Assembly: GCF_000013705.1 (NCBI RefSeq)
Contig: NC_007947.1
Location: 558,001-622,000 of the forward strand
Reading direction: 5' to 3'
Source: Methylobacillus flagellatus KT
GTDB taxonomy: Bacteria > Pseudomonadota > Gammaproteobacteria > Burkholderiales > Methylophilaceae
DNA length: 64,000 nt
Shown here: positions 1 through 7,792 of the stretch, piece by piece
Layout of the letters: each line of letters starts with the position of its first letter
Numbering within the stretch: the stretch's first letter is position 1
The notes under the pieces: generated by a model
The model's database searches: none
Seen by the model: the letters and a program-made list of their open reading frames with translations, nothing else
What the model was told of the DNA's origin: nothing
Translations under genes and position numbers: made by a program

Positions 1-347
1 AACGCGGCAGGAGCCATGGTGGCGCTTACTGGCATGCGCTGAGCCGCTACCTCACCAATACCGATGAAGCAAGTCGGGTGATAGACCGCGATCGTGTCGT
101 CACTGCACTTGCGGATGCGGCGGGCGTATCGCGTGAGCAGGCTGACGAAGAGGTGAGAAAGCTCGAGGAGGCTTATGCAGCCGGGAAGGAAAGAGCCAAG
201 GAAGCAGCTGAGAAGGCCGCTGAAGCAGCCGCCCAATTTGCGCTATGGGCCACGCTGGGCTTCCTACTGAGCCTGGTTGCTGCGGTAGTAGCCGGTGCCC
301 TCACTGCACGTAGCGTCGCCCAATCAGCCACCAAGAATACATATTAA
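1..347 (+). CDS. C-terminal part of a small membrane protein (5' end outside window)
   Basis: The frame is open from the first base of the window, so the gene starts upstream; the GTG at 78 is only an internal possibility. The visible 115 residues end in a charged, Ala/Lys/Glu-rich helix likely to form a coiled coil, then one strongly hydrophobic segment (FALWATLGFLLSLVAAVVAG) and a short polar tail. This suggests a protein anchored near its C-terminus. It resembles conserved PhnA-like or stress-type membrane proteins of proteobacteria, but I do not recognise a precise family. The tiny membrane-peptide gene at 367 follows 19 bases later and is probably cotranscribed. Confidence 0.6.
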   Translation, partial: RGRSHGGAYWHALSRYLTNTDEASRVIDRDRVVTALADAAGVSREQADEEVRKLEEAYAAGKERAKEAAEKAAEAAAQFALWATLGFLLSLVAAVVAGALTARSVAQSATKNTY

Positions 348-366
348 TCAGTTAAAGGAGAGAGAG

Positions 367-438
367 ATGCCTTATATCATTGCATGGTTACTGGGAGTGC
401 CCATTACTGTCCTGGTATTGATCTGGCTGATTTTTTAA
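367..438 (+). CDS. 23-residue hydrophobic membrane peptide
   Basis: This short frame starts with ATG 367 directly after a purine-rich Shine-Dalgarno stretch (AAAGGAGAGAGAG). It encodes 23 residues, nearly all hydrophobic (MPYIIAWLLGVP, then ITVLVLIWLIF), and stops at 436-438. That is enough for one transmembrane helix with a Gly-Pro kink. It sits between the membrane-protein gene ending at 347 and the terminator at 462-490, so it looks like the last cistron of that transcript. The strong ribosome site, single-helix composition and immediate terminator support real translation. Function is unknown. Confidence 0.6.
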   Translation: MPYIIAWLLGVPITVLVLIWLIF

Positions 439-461
439 ACAGCCTTGTTGATGAACCAAAT

Positions 462-490
462 ATAAAGCCCCACTGGATGGGGCTTTATAT
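462..490 (+). terminator. Rho-independent terminator
   Basis: A ten-base perfect stem (ATAAAGCCCC paired with GGGGCTTTAT) with a seven-base loop is followed by a T-rich stretch. It lies 24 bases after the stop of the small peptide gene and closes that transcript. Confidence 0.8.
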
Positions 491-694
491 TTGCGTGCGC
501 GGGCAAAGGTGTCAGCGCCGTCTGACAAAAACTATCATGGCCGTCCTATGGGGAGGCACGTCCAGGGTGGATATGATGGGCTTATAGATTAGCAGGCAAT
601 GCCAATGCGAATTAGTTTCAGGATGCTGACGAAAATTTCGTATTGAGTCCTCACTAAACGGCATGTGCCATGCATGATTATTAAGGAGAACAAG

Positions 695-997
695 ATGAAA
701 TCAATCTTTCGAGTGCTCGCTCTATCGCCCCTCATCGTTATTGCCAATACTGCATCGGCCGTGGAAATGTGTCGGGGTGAATTACCGCATGTTCCGCCAT
801 TGCCCATGAGTAAAGGGGCAATGGTGAGTATTAGTGGTCATGCCATATCCACTGGGGAAGGCATGCACCAACGGGTGTCGGACAAACAGGCGCTGAAGTC
901 ATATCGCGTCGAGCCATATCAACGCCCTGTATTGGTAGGCAAAGGGCTTTGTCATAAAGGACCTGGCGCATTCAATACAAGCACCGTCAAGATGTGA
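695..997 (+). CDS. Small secreted protein of unknown function
   Basis: I placed the start at ATG 695 because AAGGAG lies seven bases upstream; an upstream in-frame ATG at 665 has no ribosome site. The 100-residue product begins with a typical Sec signal (MKSIFRVLALSPLIVIANTASA). The mature part of about 78 residues is Gly/Val/His-rich, has two Cys (in EMCRG and GLCHKG) that could form a disulfide, and has no motif I recognise. It is followed by another small exported or anchored protein at 1074 and may belong to the same unit. No function is assigned. Confidence 0.6.
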   Translation: MKSIFRVLALSPLIVIANTASAVEMCRGELPHVPPLPMSKGAMVSISGHAISTGEGMHQRVSDKQALKSYRVEPYQRPVLVGKGLCHKGPGAFNTSTVKM

Positions 998-1073
998 TAC
1001 TCCCCCCTCTCTCGCTCCAGTCGTGCTTCATGCAGGCATGACTGGCCGCCATGATGATGAATAAGGAAAAGAA

Positions 1074-1418
1074 ATGAGATTATCCAAGTCTAAATGGTTT
1101 GCAGCTATTATTGCGTTGGTGTTGGTCTGGGTTGCCTTCAGCCAGATACGCATGCTGGATGGCACAGCTGTAGACACTGCCAAGACCGCCGCGTTGAAGC
1201 ATATTGAGAATCCTGAATCTGCCAAGCTGGAGAATCTGGAGGAAGTCCGTCACGGCGACATGAGTGTCGTTTGTGGAGATTACAGCGTAAAGGATGATAG
1301 CGGAAATTACGGCCCGGGCCAGAAGTTTGTCGTTGAAATCCGCGAGGGCGAAGAAGCGAGGTTCAGCGAGTCGGATGAGGACATTACCCAATATTGCAAT
1401 CTATCTGGCAAATCCTGA
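1074..1418 (+). CDS. Small membrane-anchored or periplasmic protein
   Basis: The gene encodes 114 residues. A basic N-terminus and one hydrophobic segment (residues 8-23, WFAAIIALVLVWVAFS) form an uncleaved anchor or signal. The rest is acidic and soluble, with two cysteines (VVCGDY and QYCNLS). The pattern of AALKHIENPESAKLENL followed by a Cys-Gly-x-Tyr segment resembles small periplasmic proteins of the 'DPxSAxF' type, but the match is too weak to name. AAGGAAAAG precedes the ATG. A terminator follows at 1434. Confidence 0.6.
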   Translation: MRLSKSKWFAAIIALVLVWVAFSQIRMLDGTAVDTAKTAALKHIENPESAKLENLEEVRHGDMSVVCGDYSVKDDSGNYGPGQKFVVEIREGEEARFSESDEDITQYCNLSGKS

Positions 1419-1433
1419 TATTGAAAAGTTGAT

Positions 1434-1471
1434 ACCCAGCGATATCAGAAGATATTCTGATGTCGCTGGGT
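1434..1471. terminator. Bidirectional terminator between convergent genes
   Basis: ACCCAGCGA pairs with the complementary TCGCTGGGT, and an inner stem TATCAG/CTGAT extends the hairpin. It lies between the stop of the gene ending at 1418 (+) and the stop of the gene ending at 1477 (-), so it can serve both strands. Confidence 0.65.
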
Positions 1472-1476
1472 GTTCT

Positions 1477-1905
1477 TCAATTCCGGGCTGATGGGGCGAT
1501 GACGGGCCAGCGGTCATCCATCCATGCATATTCCTCGGGTGGTTCGGTGGTAATGACATAAATCCGGCGCTCGTCGTGATGGGTAGCGATGATACCCTTG
1601 ATGGCATGACCAGGCGGAATATCGATCCAGTGAGGATTACGCTGGGGGTCGCGGCTCAGGAATTCTTCTGCAAGGAGATCCACAGGCTCTGGCTTGAGCT
1701 TATCCCATTTACCTTGCTCCAAGGATGCTTGACGGGCCCAGCCACCCAAGAAGAAGCCACCCTCCTTTTCTTCCAGGTTATTGCCCCATCGCAGCCACTT
1801 GATCTGGCCTTCAGCGCTACGGATTGGCAAGGCGGCCTGGGGATCGGGATACTCGATACGTTTTTCCAGACCCGTATTGTCGGTTAATTTGATGCCTCTG
1901 CACAT
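1477..1905 (-). CDS. Minimal SRAP-like (YedK/HMCES-type) protein
   Basis: The 142-residue product starts Met-Cys, which leaves a catalytic-type Cys2 after Met removal. This is the hallmark of the SOS-response-associated peptidase (SRAP) fold, which crosslinks abasic sites in single-stranded DNA. Further echoes are ALPIRSAEGQIKWLRWG, matching the family's 'vPVvR...mrWG' strand, and YVITTEPPEEYAWMDDRWPV, matching 'ftIlTTeAn...iHdRMPV'. The family's active-site His is replaced (DDRWP), the EWK-type Glu strand is not obvious, and the length is well below the usual 200 or more. It may be a reduced or non-catalytic relative. A GAGGA ribosome site precedes the ATG at 1905. Confidence 0.5.
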   Translation of the reverse strand: MCRGIKLTDNTGLEKRIEYPDPQAALPIRSAEGQIKWLRWGNNLEEKEGGFFLGGWARQASLEQGKWDKLKPEPVDLLAEEFLSRDPQRNPHWIDIPPGHAIKGIIATHHDERRIYVITTEPPEEYAWMDDRWPVIAPSARN

Positions 1906-2061
1906 GATACTGTCCTCTAATACAATGAAGTTTATTCTAGAGGCATCGTATTAAGAATTGATTAAATGACGTAGCCTGTATTTTCTTATCCTGCTGTAGG
2001 AGTTTTCCTAAAAGTGGAATTGTGTAACCAAGATATTTCTATGTATTGAAATTTATGCTTT

Positions 2062-2070
2062 TGGTATACT
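2062..2070 (+). promoter_or_regulatory. Extended -10 promoter element
   Basis: TGGTATACT combines a TG extension with a near-consensus -10 hexamer. It lies about 30 bases before the ATG at 2102; no clear -35 is spaced correctly. Confidence 0.45.
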
Positions 2071-2101
2071 GCTTGAGTTCTTTGATAAGGAGCCATACAA
2101 A

Positions 2102-4030
2102 ATGAAAACAATAAGTAGATTGATTGGCTTGCTGGCTGCGGTGGGTTGGATGACTGCAGCCAACGCTGATCTCGCAGACGTTGAGGCTAACCTGGGCCGG
2201 CTCAAGGTGCCGGAGGGGTTCAAGGTGGAGGTCTATGCCGAAGTGCCGGGCGCACGGCAAATGGCACTGGGAACTTCCGGTACAGTCTACGTCGGCACTC
2301 GCGGCAACAAGGTCTATGCTGTCGTGGACAAGAACAAGGATCACAAGGCAGACGAGGTGATCACTATCCTTGATGACCTCAAGGTAGGCAATGGTGTCGC
2401 CATGTGGGAGGGGAATCTCTACGTGGCCGAGCAGCACCGCATCACCCGTTACGCCGCCCCCGATTTTGACCTCAACCTGCCGTTCAAGCAGATGCGCGAG
2501 GTGATTTACGACCAACTGCCCGACAAGGTACATCATGGCTGGCGCTATATCGCCTTCGGCCCCGACAAGAAGCTCTATGCGACGATTGGCGCGCCATGCA
2601 ACGTCTGTGACCCGCAAGGCATCGAAGCATCCATCATTCGCATGGATCCGGATGGCAAGAATGTGGAGGTGTTTGCCAAAGGCGTGCGTAATTCGGTCGG
2701 CATGGATTTTCAGCCGGGCACCAATGTCCTGTATTTCACCGATAATGGTGTGGACATGATGGGCGATGATATTCCGCCTGACGAACTCAATGCTGCTCCC
2801 CAGGCTGGACTGCATTTCGGTTTCCCTTACGTCGGTGGCCGGGATGCGCGTCCTAAGGACTGGCAGAACAAGAAGCCGCCCCAGGCCGTGACGCCGCCTG
2901 TTGTCGAATTCCAGGCGCATAGCGCAAACCTGGGTTTCAAGTTCTATACCGGCAAGCAGTTTCCCCGTGATTATCAGGGCAATGCCATCGTTGCCCAGCA
3001 TGGTTCATGGAACCGCAGCCAGCCCGTCGGTTACCAGCTGATGCGTGTCGTGTTCGACGAGCAGCATCAGGTCAAGTCGCACGAAGTTTTTATCGAGGGA
3101 TGGCTCAACGATGGTGAAGCATGGGGTCGTCCTGTTGACGTATTGCAGCTCAATGACGGTTCCTTGCTGGTATCGGATGATTACAGCGGCGTCATCTACC
3201 GCGTCAGCTATGGCGAGTCTTCTGCCGCTGCTGCGCCTGGCCGTGGCCAGGCGTCCAAAGTGACCGGCTTGAACATGCCGGAGTCTGCTGTTGCACATCC
3301 AGACGGGCGTATCTTCGTCAGCGAGATTGGCGAGTTCGGCAAGTCCGGTGACGGTAAGATTACCGTGATCAACAAGGACGGCAGTCGCCGGACGCTGGCC
3401 GACGGTTTGAATGACCCCAAGGGGCTCGACCTCTTCAACAATCAGCTGTATGTCGCGGATATGGACCAGGTCGTGAGGGTTGGTCTGGACGGCAGCAAAA
3501 CCGTCATTGCCAAGTCCGGGGACTTCCCGGAGAAGCCAATGTTCCTCAATGACATTGAGATTGATGGGCTGGGCAACGTCTATGTCTCGGATAGTGGGGA
3601 CGATGATGGCAAGCATGGCGCGATCTACCAGATATCCCCTGAAGGGAAGATCACCCAGCTGATCAATGACAAGTCCGGCATCAAGCGTCCGAACGGGCTG
3701 TTGCTGGATGGCCCCGGCAAGCTGCTGGTGGCCGATTTCGGCAATGGCAAGCTATTCCAGGTGAATTTTGCCAGCAAGAAGGCGAGCGTCACGCTGCTCA
3801 ACCAGGGCTTTGGCGGCGCTGACGGGCTGGTGCGCGATACTGATGGGTTGCTTTATGTCAGCGACTGGGCCGGCGGCAAGGTCTGGCAATTGACTGAGCC
3901 GCGCGCAACGCCGCAATTGATCACCGAAGGCCATCAGTCTGCCGCTGATATTGCCCTATCGGCCGATGGGCGCTTCCTGCTGGTGCCTGATATGAAGGCT
4001 GGCGAGCTGGTGCCATTGCCCATCAAGTAA
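2102..4030 (+). CDS. PQQ-dependent sugar dehydrogenase-like domain fused to an SMP-30/NHL-type beta-propeller
   Basis: The 642-residue exported protein begins with a Sec signal (residues 1-22, ending TAANA). Residues about 35-370 match the soluble glucose/sorbosone dehydrogenase family (GSDH), including the H144-H145-G-W-R segment where the family's catalytic His lies, and GVRNSVGMDFQP and AHSANLGFKFY strands. Residues about 385-640 form a second repeat region resembling SMP-30/gluconolactonase or NHL propellers (PESAVAHPDGRIFVSE, NDPKGLDLFNNQLYVAD, ADGLVRDTDGLLYVSDWAG). Both halves are predicted periplasmic. The pairing could oxidise a sugar and open the lactone, but neither substrate nor PQQ use is shown. 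No pqq genes are in the window. GATAAGGAG precedes the ATG, and a strong terminator follows. Confidence 0.75.
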   Translation: MKTISRLIGLLAAVGWMTAANADLADVEANLGRLKVPEGFKVEVYAEVPGARQMALGTSGTVYVGTRGNKVYAVVDKNKDHKADEVITILDDLKVGNGVAMWEGNLYVAEQHRITRYAAPDFDLNLPFKQMREVIYDQLPDKVHHGWRYIAFGPDKKLYATIGAPCNVCDPQGIEASIIRMDPDGKNVEVFAKGVRNSVGMDFQPGTNVLYFTDNGVDMMGDDIPPDELNAAPQAGLHFGFPYVGGRDARPKDWQNKKPPQAVTPPVVEFQAHSANLGFKFYTGKQFPRDYQGNAIVAQHGSWNRSQPVGYQLMRVVFDEQHQVKSHEVFIEGWLNDGEAWGRPVDVLQLNDGSLLVSDDYSGVIYRVSYGESSAAAAPGRGQASKVTGLNMPESAVAHPDGRIFVSEIGEFGKSGDGKITVINKDGSRRTLADGLNDPKGLDLFNNQLYVADMDQVVRVGLDGSKTVIAKSGDFPEKPMFLNDIEIDGLGNVYVSDSGDDDGKHGAIYQISPEGKITQLINDKSGIKRPNGLLLDGPGKLLVADFGNGKLFQVNFASKKASVTLLNQGFGGADGLVRDTDGLLYVSDWAGGKVWQLTEPRATPQLITEGHQSAADIALSADGRFLLVPDMKAGELVPLPIK

Positions 4031-4051
4031 GCAAGTAAGCCTGGACATTTT

Positions 4052-4098
4052 CCATCCAGTAAAAAAGCCGGCATGTCGCCGGCTTTTTTACTGGATGG
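4052..4098. terminator. Perfect 21-bp hairpin, bidirectional terminator
   Basis: A perfect 21-base inverted repeat with a GCCGGC core, a five-base loop and A6/T6 tracts built into the stem separates the convergent genes ending at 4030 (+) and 4108 (-). It gives U-tracts in both directions. Confidence 0.9.
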
Positions 4099-4107
4099 GG
4101 ACTTTAA

Positions 4108-4344
4108 TCAAGTATTGGTGAGTGGGGCTTTCGCCGTATCCGGCAGGTGCATATCCAGTTTTTTTGCCAGGAGCAGGGCCCGTTTCCTTCGGTTGGTGTC
4201 ATGGATTTGCTGGTCTATCAGGCTCAGCACATCTTCGACCCTGAGGACGTCCTGGTAAGCCTGAATATTGTCCTTGAGTGTCTGGAGGACTTGAATGCTT
4301 TGTTGCGCGTCATAAATGGACTGCTCGAGGTTCTGGCCAAACAT
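4108..4344 (-). CDS. Small helical protein of unknown function
   Basis: I chose the ATG at 4344 because CAGGAG lies about seven bases upstream; an in-frame start at 4362 lacks a ribosome site. The 78-residue product (MFGQNLEQSIYDAQQ...) is rich in Gln, Leu, Asp and Ile with heptad-like spacing, so it is probably a short coiled coil. It has no signal peptide or membrane segment. It shares a terminator with the dehydrogenase-like gene and lies downstream of nothing obviously related. No family is recognised. Confidence 0.5.
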   Translation of the reverse strand: MFGQNLEQSIYDAQQSIQVLQTLKDNIQAYQDVLRVEDVLSLIDQQIHDTNRRKRALLLAKKLDMHLPDTAKAPLTNT

Positions 4345-4518
4345 GGCGACTCCTGATGGCAAAGTGGAATAAGTGGCCTGATTCTAGATCCAACACTTGG
4401 ATTTTCTTATCAGGCGAGGCTGATCTTGGCGTAGGACAGTGCCGACAAATCAGTATGCGGTAATGACGATGGCGACGCGCCCCGGCGGTTAGGGCGTCAA
4501 CCTTACATTCCACTGCAT

Positions 4519-6720
4519 TTAGAACCGGACATGCAACGCAACTTCAAGGCTGCGCGGTTCGCCCACATAGTATTGGGTGTTGGTCTGGTGGATGAAGCGC
4601 GCATATGTTTCATTCGTGAGGTTGCGGATGCGGGCGACCACGTCGGCATTCTTGCTGACGCGGTATTTTGTGTGCACGTCGAACAAGGTATAGGAAGGTA
4701 CCCACATGGTATTGGCATTGTTGGCATATACGGATGCGACATAGCGCGCGCCGATGCCGGCCTGCCAGCCTGGCGTGATCTCATAATGGAGACGCAGGTT
4801 GGCCACCTGGTCGGGCACATTGATTGGGTGCCTGCCCTTGCGGGAAGCGACGCCAGTGCCGACGGCTTCATTGAAGTCGTCATATCTCGCGTTGGTCCAA
4901 GCAATATTGCCTTCTGCATGCAGCTTGGGCGTAATCTGCAAAGAAGTGGCAAGTTCGATGCCGTTAGAGGTTTGCTGGCCCACCTGGATGGTATTGTTGC
5001 GGTCCTGCGGGTCCGTCACCGGGAAATCTCTGCGCACGATGTGGTAGGCCGCGATGGTGGCGGTGCCCCGTCCGTCGAGGTAATTCAACTTGCTGCCGAC
5101 CTCGACCTGGTAACCGGTGGAAAGCTTGAAATTGTTGTCCACCTGGGCTGCGCTGGCGCTGGTGAGCGTGCCGCCAGGCGGTTCCGCCGAGGTGCTGTAT
5201 TGGGCATAGAGGTTGGCGTCTTCAGTGACGTCGAATACGAGGCCTGCGCGCCCGGTAAACGCATCCCAGCGCCGGTCGACCGTTGCCGGGCTGGCGCCGG
5301 GATTGTTGTCCAGGTGCAGGTCGATATGGTCGTAACGCAGCCCGGTCACCAATGACAGGCGCTGGGCCAGGAACTGGCGGTTTTCGATGAATGCGGACAA
5401 GGTCCTGGTCTTGGTGCTGCGGCCTTTCTGCAGGCCGTTGCCCATGCCGGGAATGTCGGAGAATCCGCCGGGATCCGGATTGCCGGGCGCAACCGTGTCG
5501 AAGACGCTGCTCACCGAAGTCGGGAACACGGTTTGCCGGTTCACGTTGTAGTCCACGCCGAAAGACCAGTCGCTTTGCAAGCCGAATAGCGCGCCCTTGT
5601 GCAGGATTTCGACCCGGTTGCCGTTAAGCTCCTGGTCATGGCGCTGCATGTAGGCGCCCGAACGCAAGATGGCGCTGTTGTCGGCGTTGTAGCGGTATAC
5701 CTCGAGGTTGCGGAAATCCCGCTGGCCGGTGTAGTGGTAGAAGGTGTTGCGCAGTGAAGTCTGCGCGTTGAAATGGTATTCGGTGATGGACCGCGCCCAG
5801 GTGACGCGCTGTTCGTAACGGCCGTCCGCGACGTTGTAATTGGCAAAGCGGTTGGACGTGTCGATTTTCAACCTGCCGGCCTGCGGGTTCAGCGTCGGCG
5901 TGCCCCAGTAGGGGCTGTCTTCCTGCTCGACGTGGTGTTCCAATGCCAGCGTATGCGACAACTCTGGCGTGATGTCGGCCAGCCATGACAACGCCAGGCT
6001 ATCCGCCTCGCGTTGCTGCCGGTCGATATAGCCGTTGCTGGTGTTTCGGCTGAAATCCAGGCGTATCCAGTTGTTGCCGTTCAGCGCATGGTTCAGGCCG
6101 AGAGCGGTTTCCATCGTGTCGTAGCGCGCATAGCTGATGCGGGCTTCGCGAATTTCCTCGTCGCGAGTCGCGAGCTTGGTGACATAGTTCAGGCTGCCGC
6201 CGATGGAGCCGCTGCCGTAGAGGAAGGAGGAGGGGCCGCCCACCAGTTCCACTCGGTCGTAGACCCAGGCGTCCACCGGGCGGTTGGCGCTGTTGTACTG
6301 CAAGCTGATGCCGTTGAACAACTGGTTGACCTGTGCGCCGGTGAATCCCCTGTAGGCAACGAATCCGCCGTGCCCGGGAGGCGCAGAGGCATTCACGCCG
6401 GGCAGGCTGTTGGCCGCATCCTGGAAATTGCGCGCGCCCGTTTCCTCCATTTGCTGGCGGCTTGCCACCGCGACCGAGGCGGGGTTCTCGCGGATGGTCA
6501 ATCCGAGCCGGGAGCCTGCCTCCGACGGCTTGTCGATGTTCAAGCCCTGCTGGTGCTTGATGGGGGCTGCCTTGACGTGCACGGTGTCCAGGGTCTGGGT
6601 GCCGTCCGGCTGGTTCTTTGCCTGGGCGGATTCCTCTGCATAGACATATGAAATGCCCATGGCCGAGGAAAACATCCCGGCAATCAAGGCCCTGATCAGG
6701 AATGGGTATGGTGTCGTCAT
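4519..6720 (-). CDS. TonB-dependent siderophore-type outer-membrane receptor
   Basis: The product is about 733 residues. A signal peptide (MTTPYPFLIRALIAGMFSSAMG, ending near YVYA) precedes a linker and a TonB-box-like stretch (TLDTVHVKA). The plug domain follows (LTIRENPASVAVASRQQMEETGARNFQDAANSLPGVNA; VELVGGPSSFLYGSGSIGGSLNYVTK), then a 22-strand type barrel ending in LEVALHVRF with a C-terminal Phe. This is the FhuE/FpvA/FoxA-like receptor class. The ligand cannot be told; ferric siderophores are usual, although methanol-grown relatives may use such receptors for lanthanides. No tonB or transporter is adjacent. The start is uncertain, since an in-frame ATG at 6777 is also possible and neither has a clear ribosome site. 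A 17-bp palindrome lies upstream at 6848. Confidence 0.88.
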   Translation of the reverse strand: MTTPYPFLIRALIAGMFSSAMGISYVYAEESAQAKNQPDGTQTLDTVHVKAAPIKHQQGLNIDKPSEAGSRLGLTIRENPASVAVASRQQMEETGARNFQDAANSLPGVNASAPPGHGGFVAYRGFTGAQVNQLFNGISLQYNSANRPVDAWVYDRVELVGGPSSFLYGSGSIGGSLNYVTKLATRDEEIREARISYARYDTMETALGLNHALNGNNWIRLDFSRNTSNGYIDRQQREADSLALSWLADITPELSHTLALEHHVEQEDSPYWGTPTLNPQAGRLKIDTSNRFANYNVADGRYEQRVTWARSITEYHFNAQTSLRNTFYHYTGQRDFRNLEVYRYNADNSAILRSGAYMQRHDQELNGNRVEILHKGALFGLQSDWSFGVDYNVNRQTVFPTSVSSVFDTVAPGNPDPGGFSDIPGMGNGLQKGRSTKTRTLSAFIENRQFLAQRLSLVTGLRYDHIDLHLDNNPGASPATVDRRWDAFTGRAGLVFDVTEDANLYAQYSTSAEPPGGTLTSASAAQVDNNFKLSTGYQVEVGSKLNYLDGRGTATIAAYHIVRRDFPVTDPQDRNNTIQVGQQTSNGIELATSLQITPKLHAEGNIAWTNARYDDFNEAVGTGVASRKGRHPINVPDQVANLRLHYEITPGWQAGIGARYVASVYANNANTMWVPSYTLFDVHTKYRVSKNADVVARIRNLTNETYARFIHQTNTQYYVGEPRSLEVALHVRF

Positions 6721-6847
6721 ATTGGGTCGAGAGGCAATGTGCGAACGCGTCGCGATCGTGGCAGGCATGGCTGCCACGACACGGGGCGTATCGGCAGTTT
6801 TTTGTTATGAGGGGGTGAAATATAGCAACATCGCCGGCTTGGGATAA

Positions 6848-6864
6848 TGTGACAAATTGTCGCA
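6848..6864. promoter_or_regulatory. 17-bp near-perfect palindrome, possible operator of the TonB receptor gene
   Basis: TGTGACAAATTGTCGCA is symmetric about its centre apart from one base pair. It lies about 128 bases upstream of the receptor start, in the gap shared with the divergent IF-1 transcript. Its sequence does not match the classic Fur box. The binding factor is unknown. Confidence 0.4.
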
Positions 6865-6980
6865 GCCGGCGGCAACCTTAGAGCCTGCCCTGCCGGGGCA
6901 ACGTACTCTATGGAAAGATCGCGAACAGGCTCTTATGCCTTGTCAGGCCCGCCGGGCCGAGCTGCCTCTACATGAGAGTT

Positions 6981-7008
6981 TTGTGAGTTGCGCTTAATGC
7001 GCTATACT
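6981..7008 (+). promoter_or_regulatory. Sigma-70-type promoter for the leader/infA transcript
   Basis: TTGTGA and TATACT are separated by 16 bases. Transcription would begin about 230 bases before the next start codon, leaving a long leader. Confidence 0.5.
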
Positions 7009-7014
7009 GTTCGG

Positions 7015-7247
7015 TGTTGTAGCTAATTGCTTACCTTTCCTACAGCAAGTCTGAGACGTGCTGCGGTTCCCCCAATATCACCGCCACTTAAAGCCACAGG
7101 CTCCCAAAAGAGTTTTTACAGTGGTCAAACTTCCTTAACGGCAAGCCCCATACCGGACGATTTTTCCAGTCCGCAGGTGACCTCCAGCCCTCCAACCGGT
7201 TGCATGGCACCGTTTTCCGCAGCATTGCGCTGCCTGAGTAACTGCAT
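7015..7247 (+). other. Long 5' leader (about 230 nt)
   Basis: The stretch between the promoter at 6981-7008 and the small gene at 7248 has no convincing coding frame. It is long, C/A-rich and precedes a small-protein gene and IF-1, an arrangement reminiscent of cold-inducible leaders. That reading is inference. The remainder of the 6721-7247 gap holds the receptor's promoter region and the palindrome at 6848. Confidence 0.35.
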
Positions 7248-7484
7248 ATGAAATCACTCAACATCCAGCCTTTCACGGCCGGACGTTATTTAATCACCCC
7301 GATCTCGCATAGCAACGGGAACGGACGCTATACCGCCTCGCTGTCCATCCGCAGCGGCCAGGGAACGAGTACGCATTGCCGTATCGTCAGCTTCGCCCGC
7401 GAATTCATTTCGCGCGAAAAAGCCCTGAACCATGCCGCCACGCAAGGACAAGTCTGGCTGAAAAATCCACAGGCTTTTGCCTGA
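7248..7484 (+). CDS. Small conserved-looking protein upstream of infA
   Basis: The 78-residue basic cytoplasmic protein starts at ATG 7248 ([14 protein letters not shown]...). It has no signal or membrane segment. The pattern of short beta strands ([21 protein letters not shown]) followed by a helix ([19 protein letters not shown]) suggests a compact alpha/beta fold with a C-terminal alpha-amphipathic region. The IF-1 gene follows 20 bases later, so the two are very likely cotranscribed from the promoter near 7000. The ribosome site is weak, which would fit regulation through the leader. The family is not recognised. Confidence 0.6.
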
Positions 7485-7504
7485 TACTATTGAAAGGAAA
7501 GACC

Positions 7505-7771
7505 ATGGCAAAAGAAGAACTCATCGAGATGCAGGGCAAAGTAGATGAAATCCTGCCGGATTCCCGTTTCCGCGTCACCTTGGATAATGGGCATATATTG
7601 GTCGCCTATACCGGCGGCAAGATGCGCAAGAACCATATCCGCATCTTGGCTGGCGACAAGGTCACGGTCGAGATGTCGCCTTACGACCTTGCCAAGGGCA
7701 GGATCATCTTCCGGCATATAGAAGCGAGCTCCTCTCGCCCGTTCAAGCCTGCCAAGCGTTTCGCCCGCTAG
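7505..7771 (+). CDS. infA: Translation initiation factor IF-1
   Basis: The 88-residue protein starts [53 protein letters not shown], the full OB-fold signature of IF-1, which binds the 30S A site during initiation. It carries an extra basic C-terminal tail ([14 protein letters not shown]) compared with the usual 72 residues. Such extended IF-1 copies occur as second infA genes in betaproteobacteria, separate from the copy in the ribosomal-protein operon. Whether another copy exists lies outside the window. A GAAAGGAAAG ribosome site precedes the ATG at 7505, and a hairpin terminator follows. Confidence 0.95.
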
Positions 7772-7792
7772 ATAAATCCCCGCCCATAAAAA

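Noticed and set aside
2039..3001. Long minus-strand frame of 320 codons
   Set aside because: It is antisense to the dehydrogenase-like gene, which has a signal peptide, a ribosome site and family motifs; the reverse frame has none.
4531..5355. Plus-strand frame of 274 codons
   Set aside because: It is a shadow of the TonB-dependent receptor, with no ribosome site and no recognisable domain.
6817..6832. TAGCAA-containing stretch before the TonB receptor as a seventh regulon box
   Set aside because: Beyond TAGCAA it matches the box poorly and has no -10 at the required spacing.
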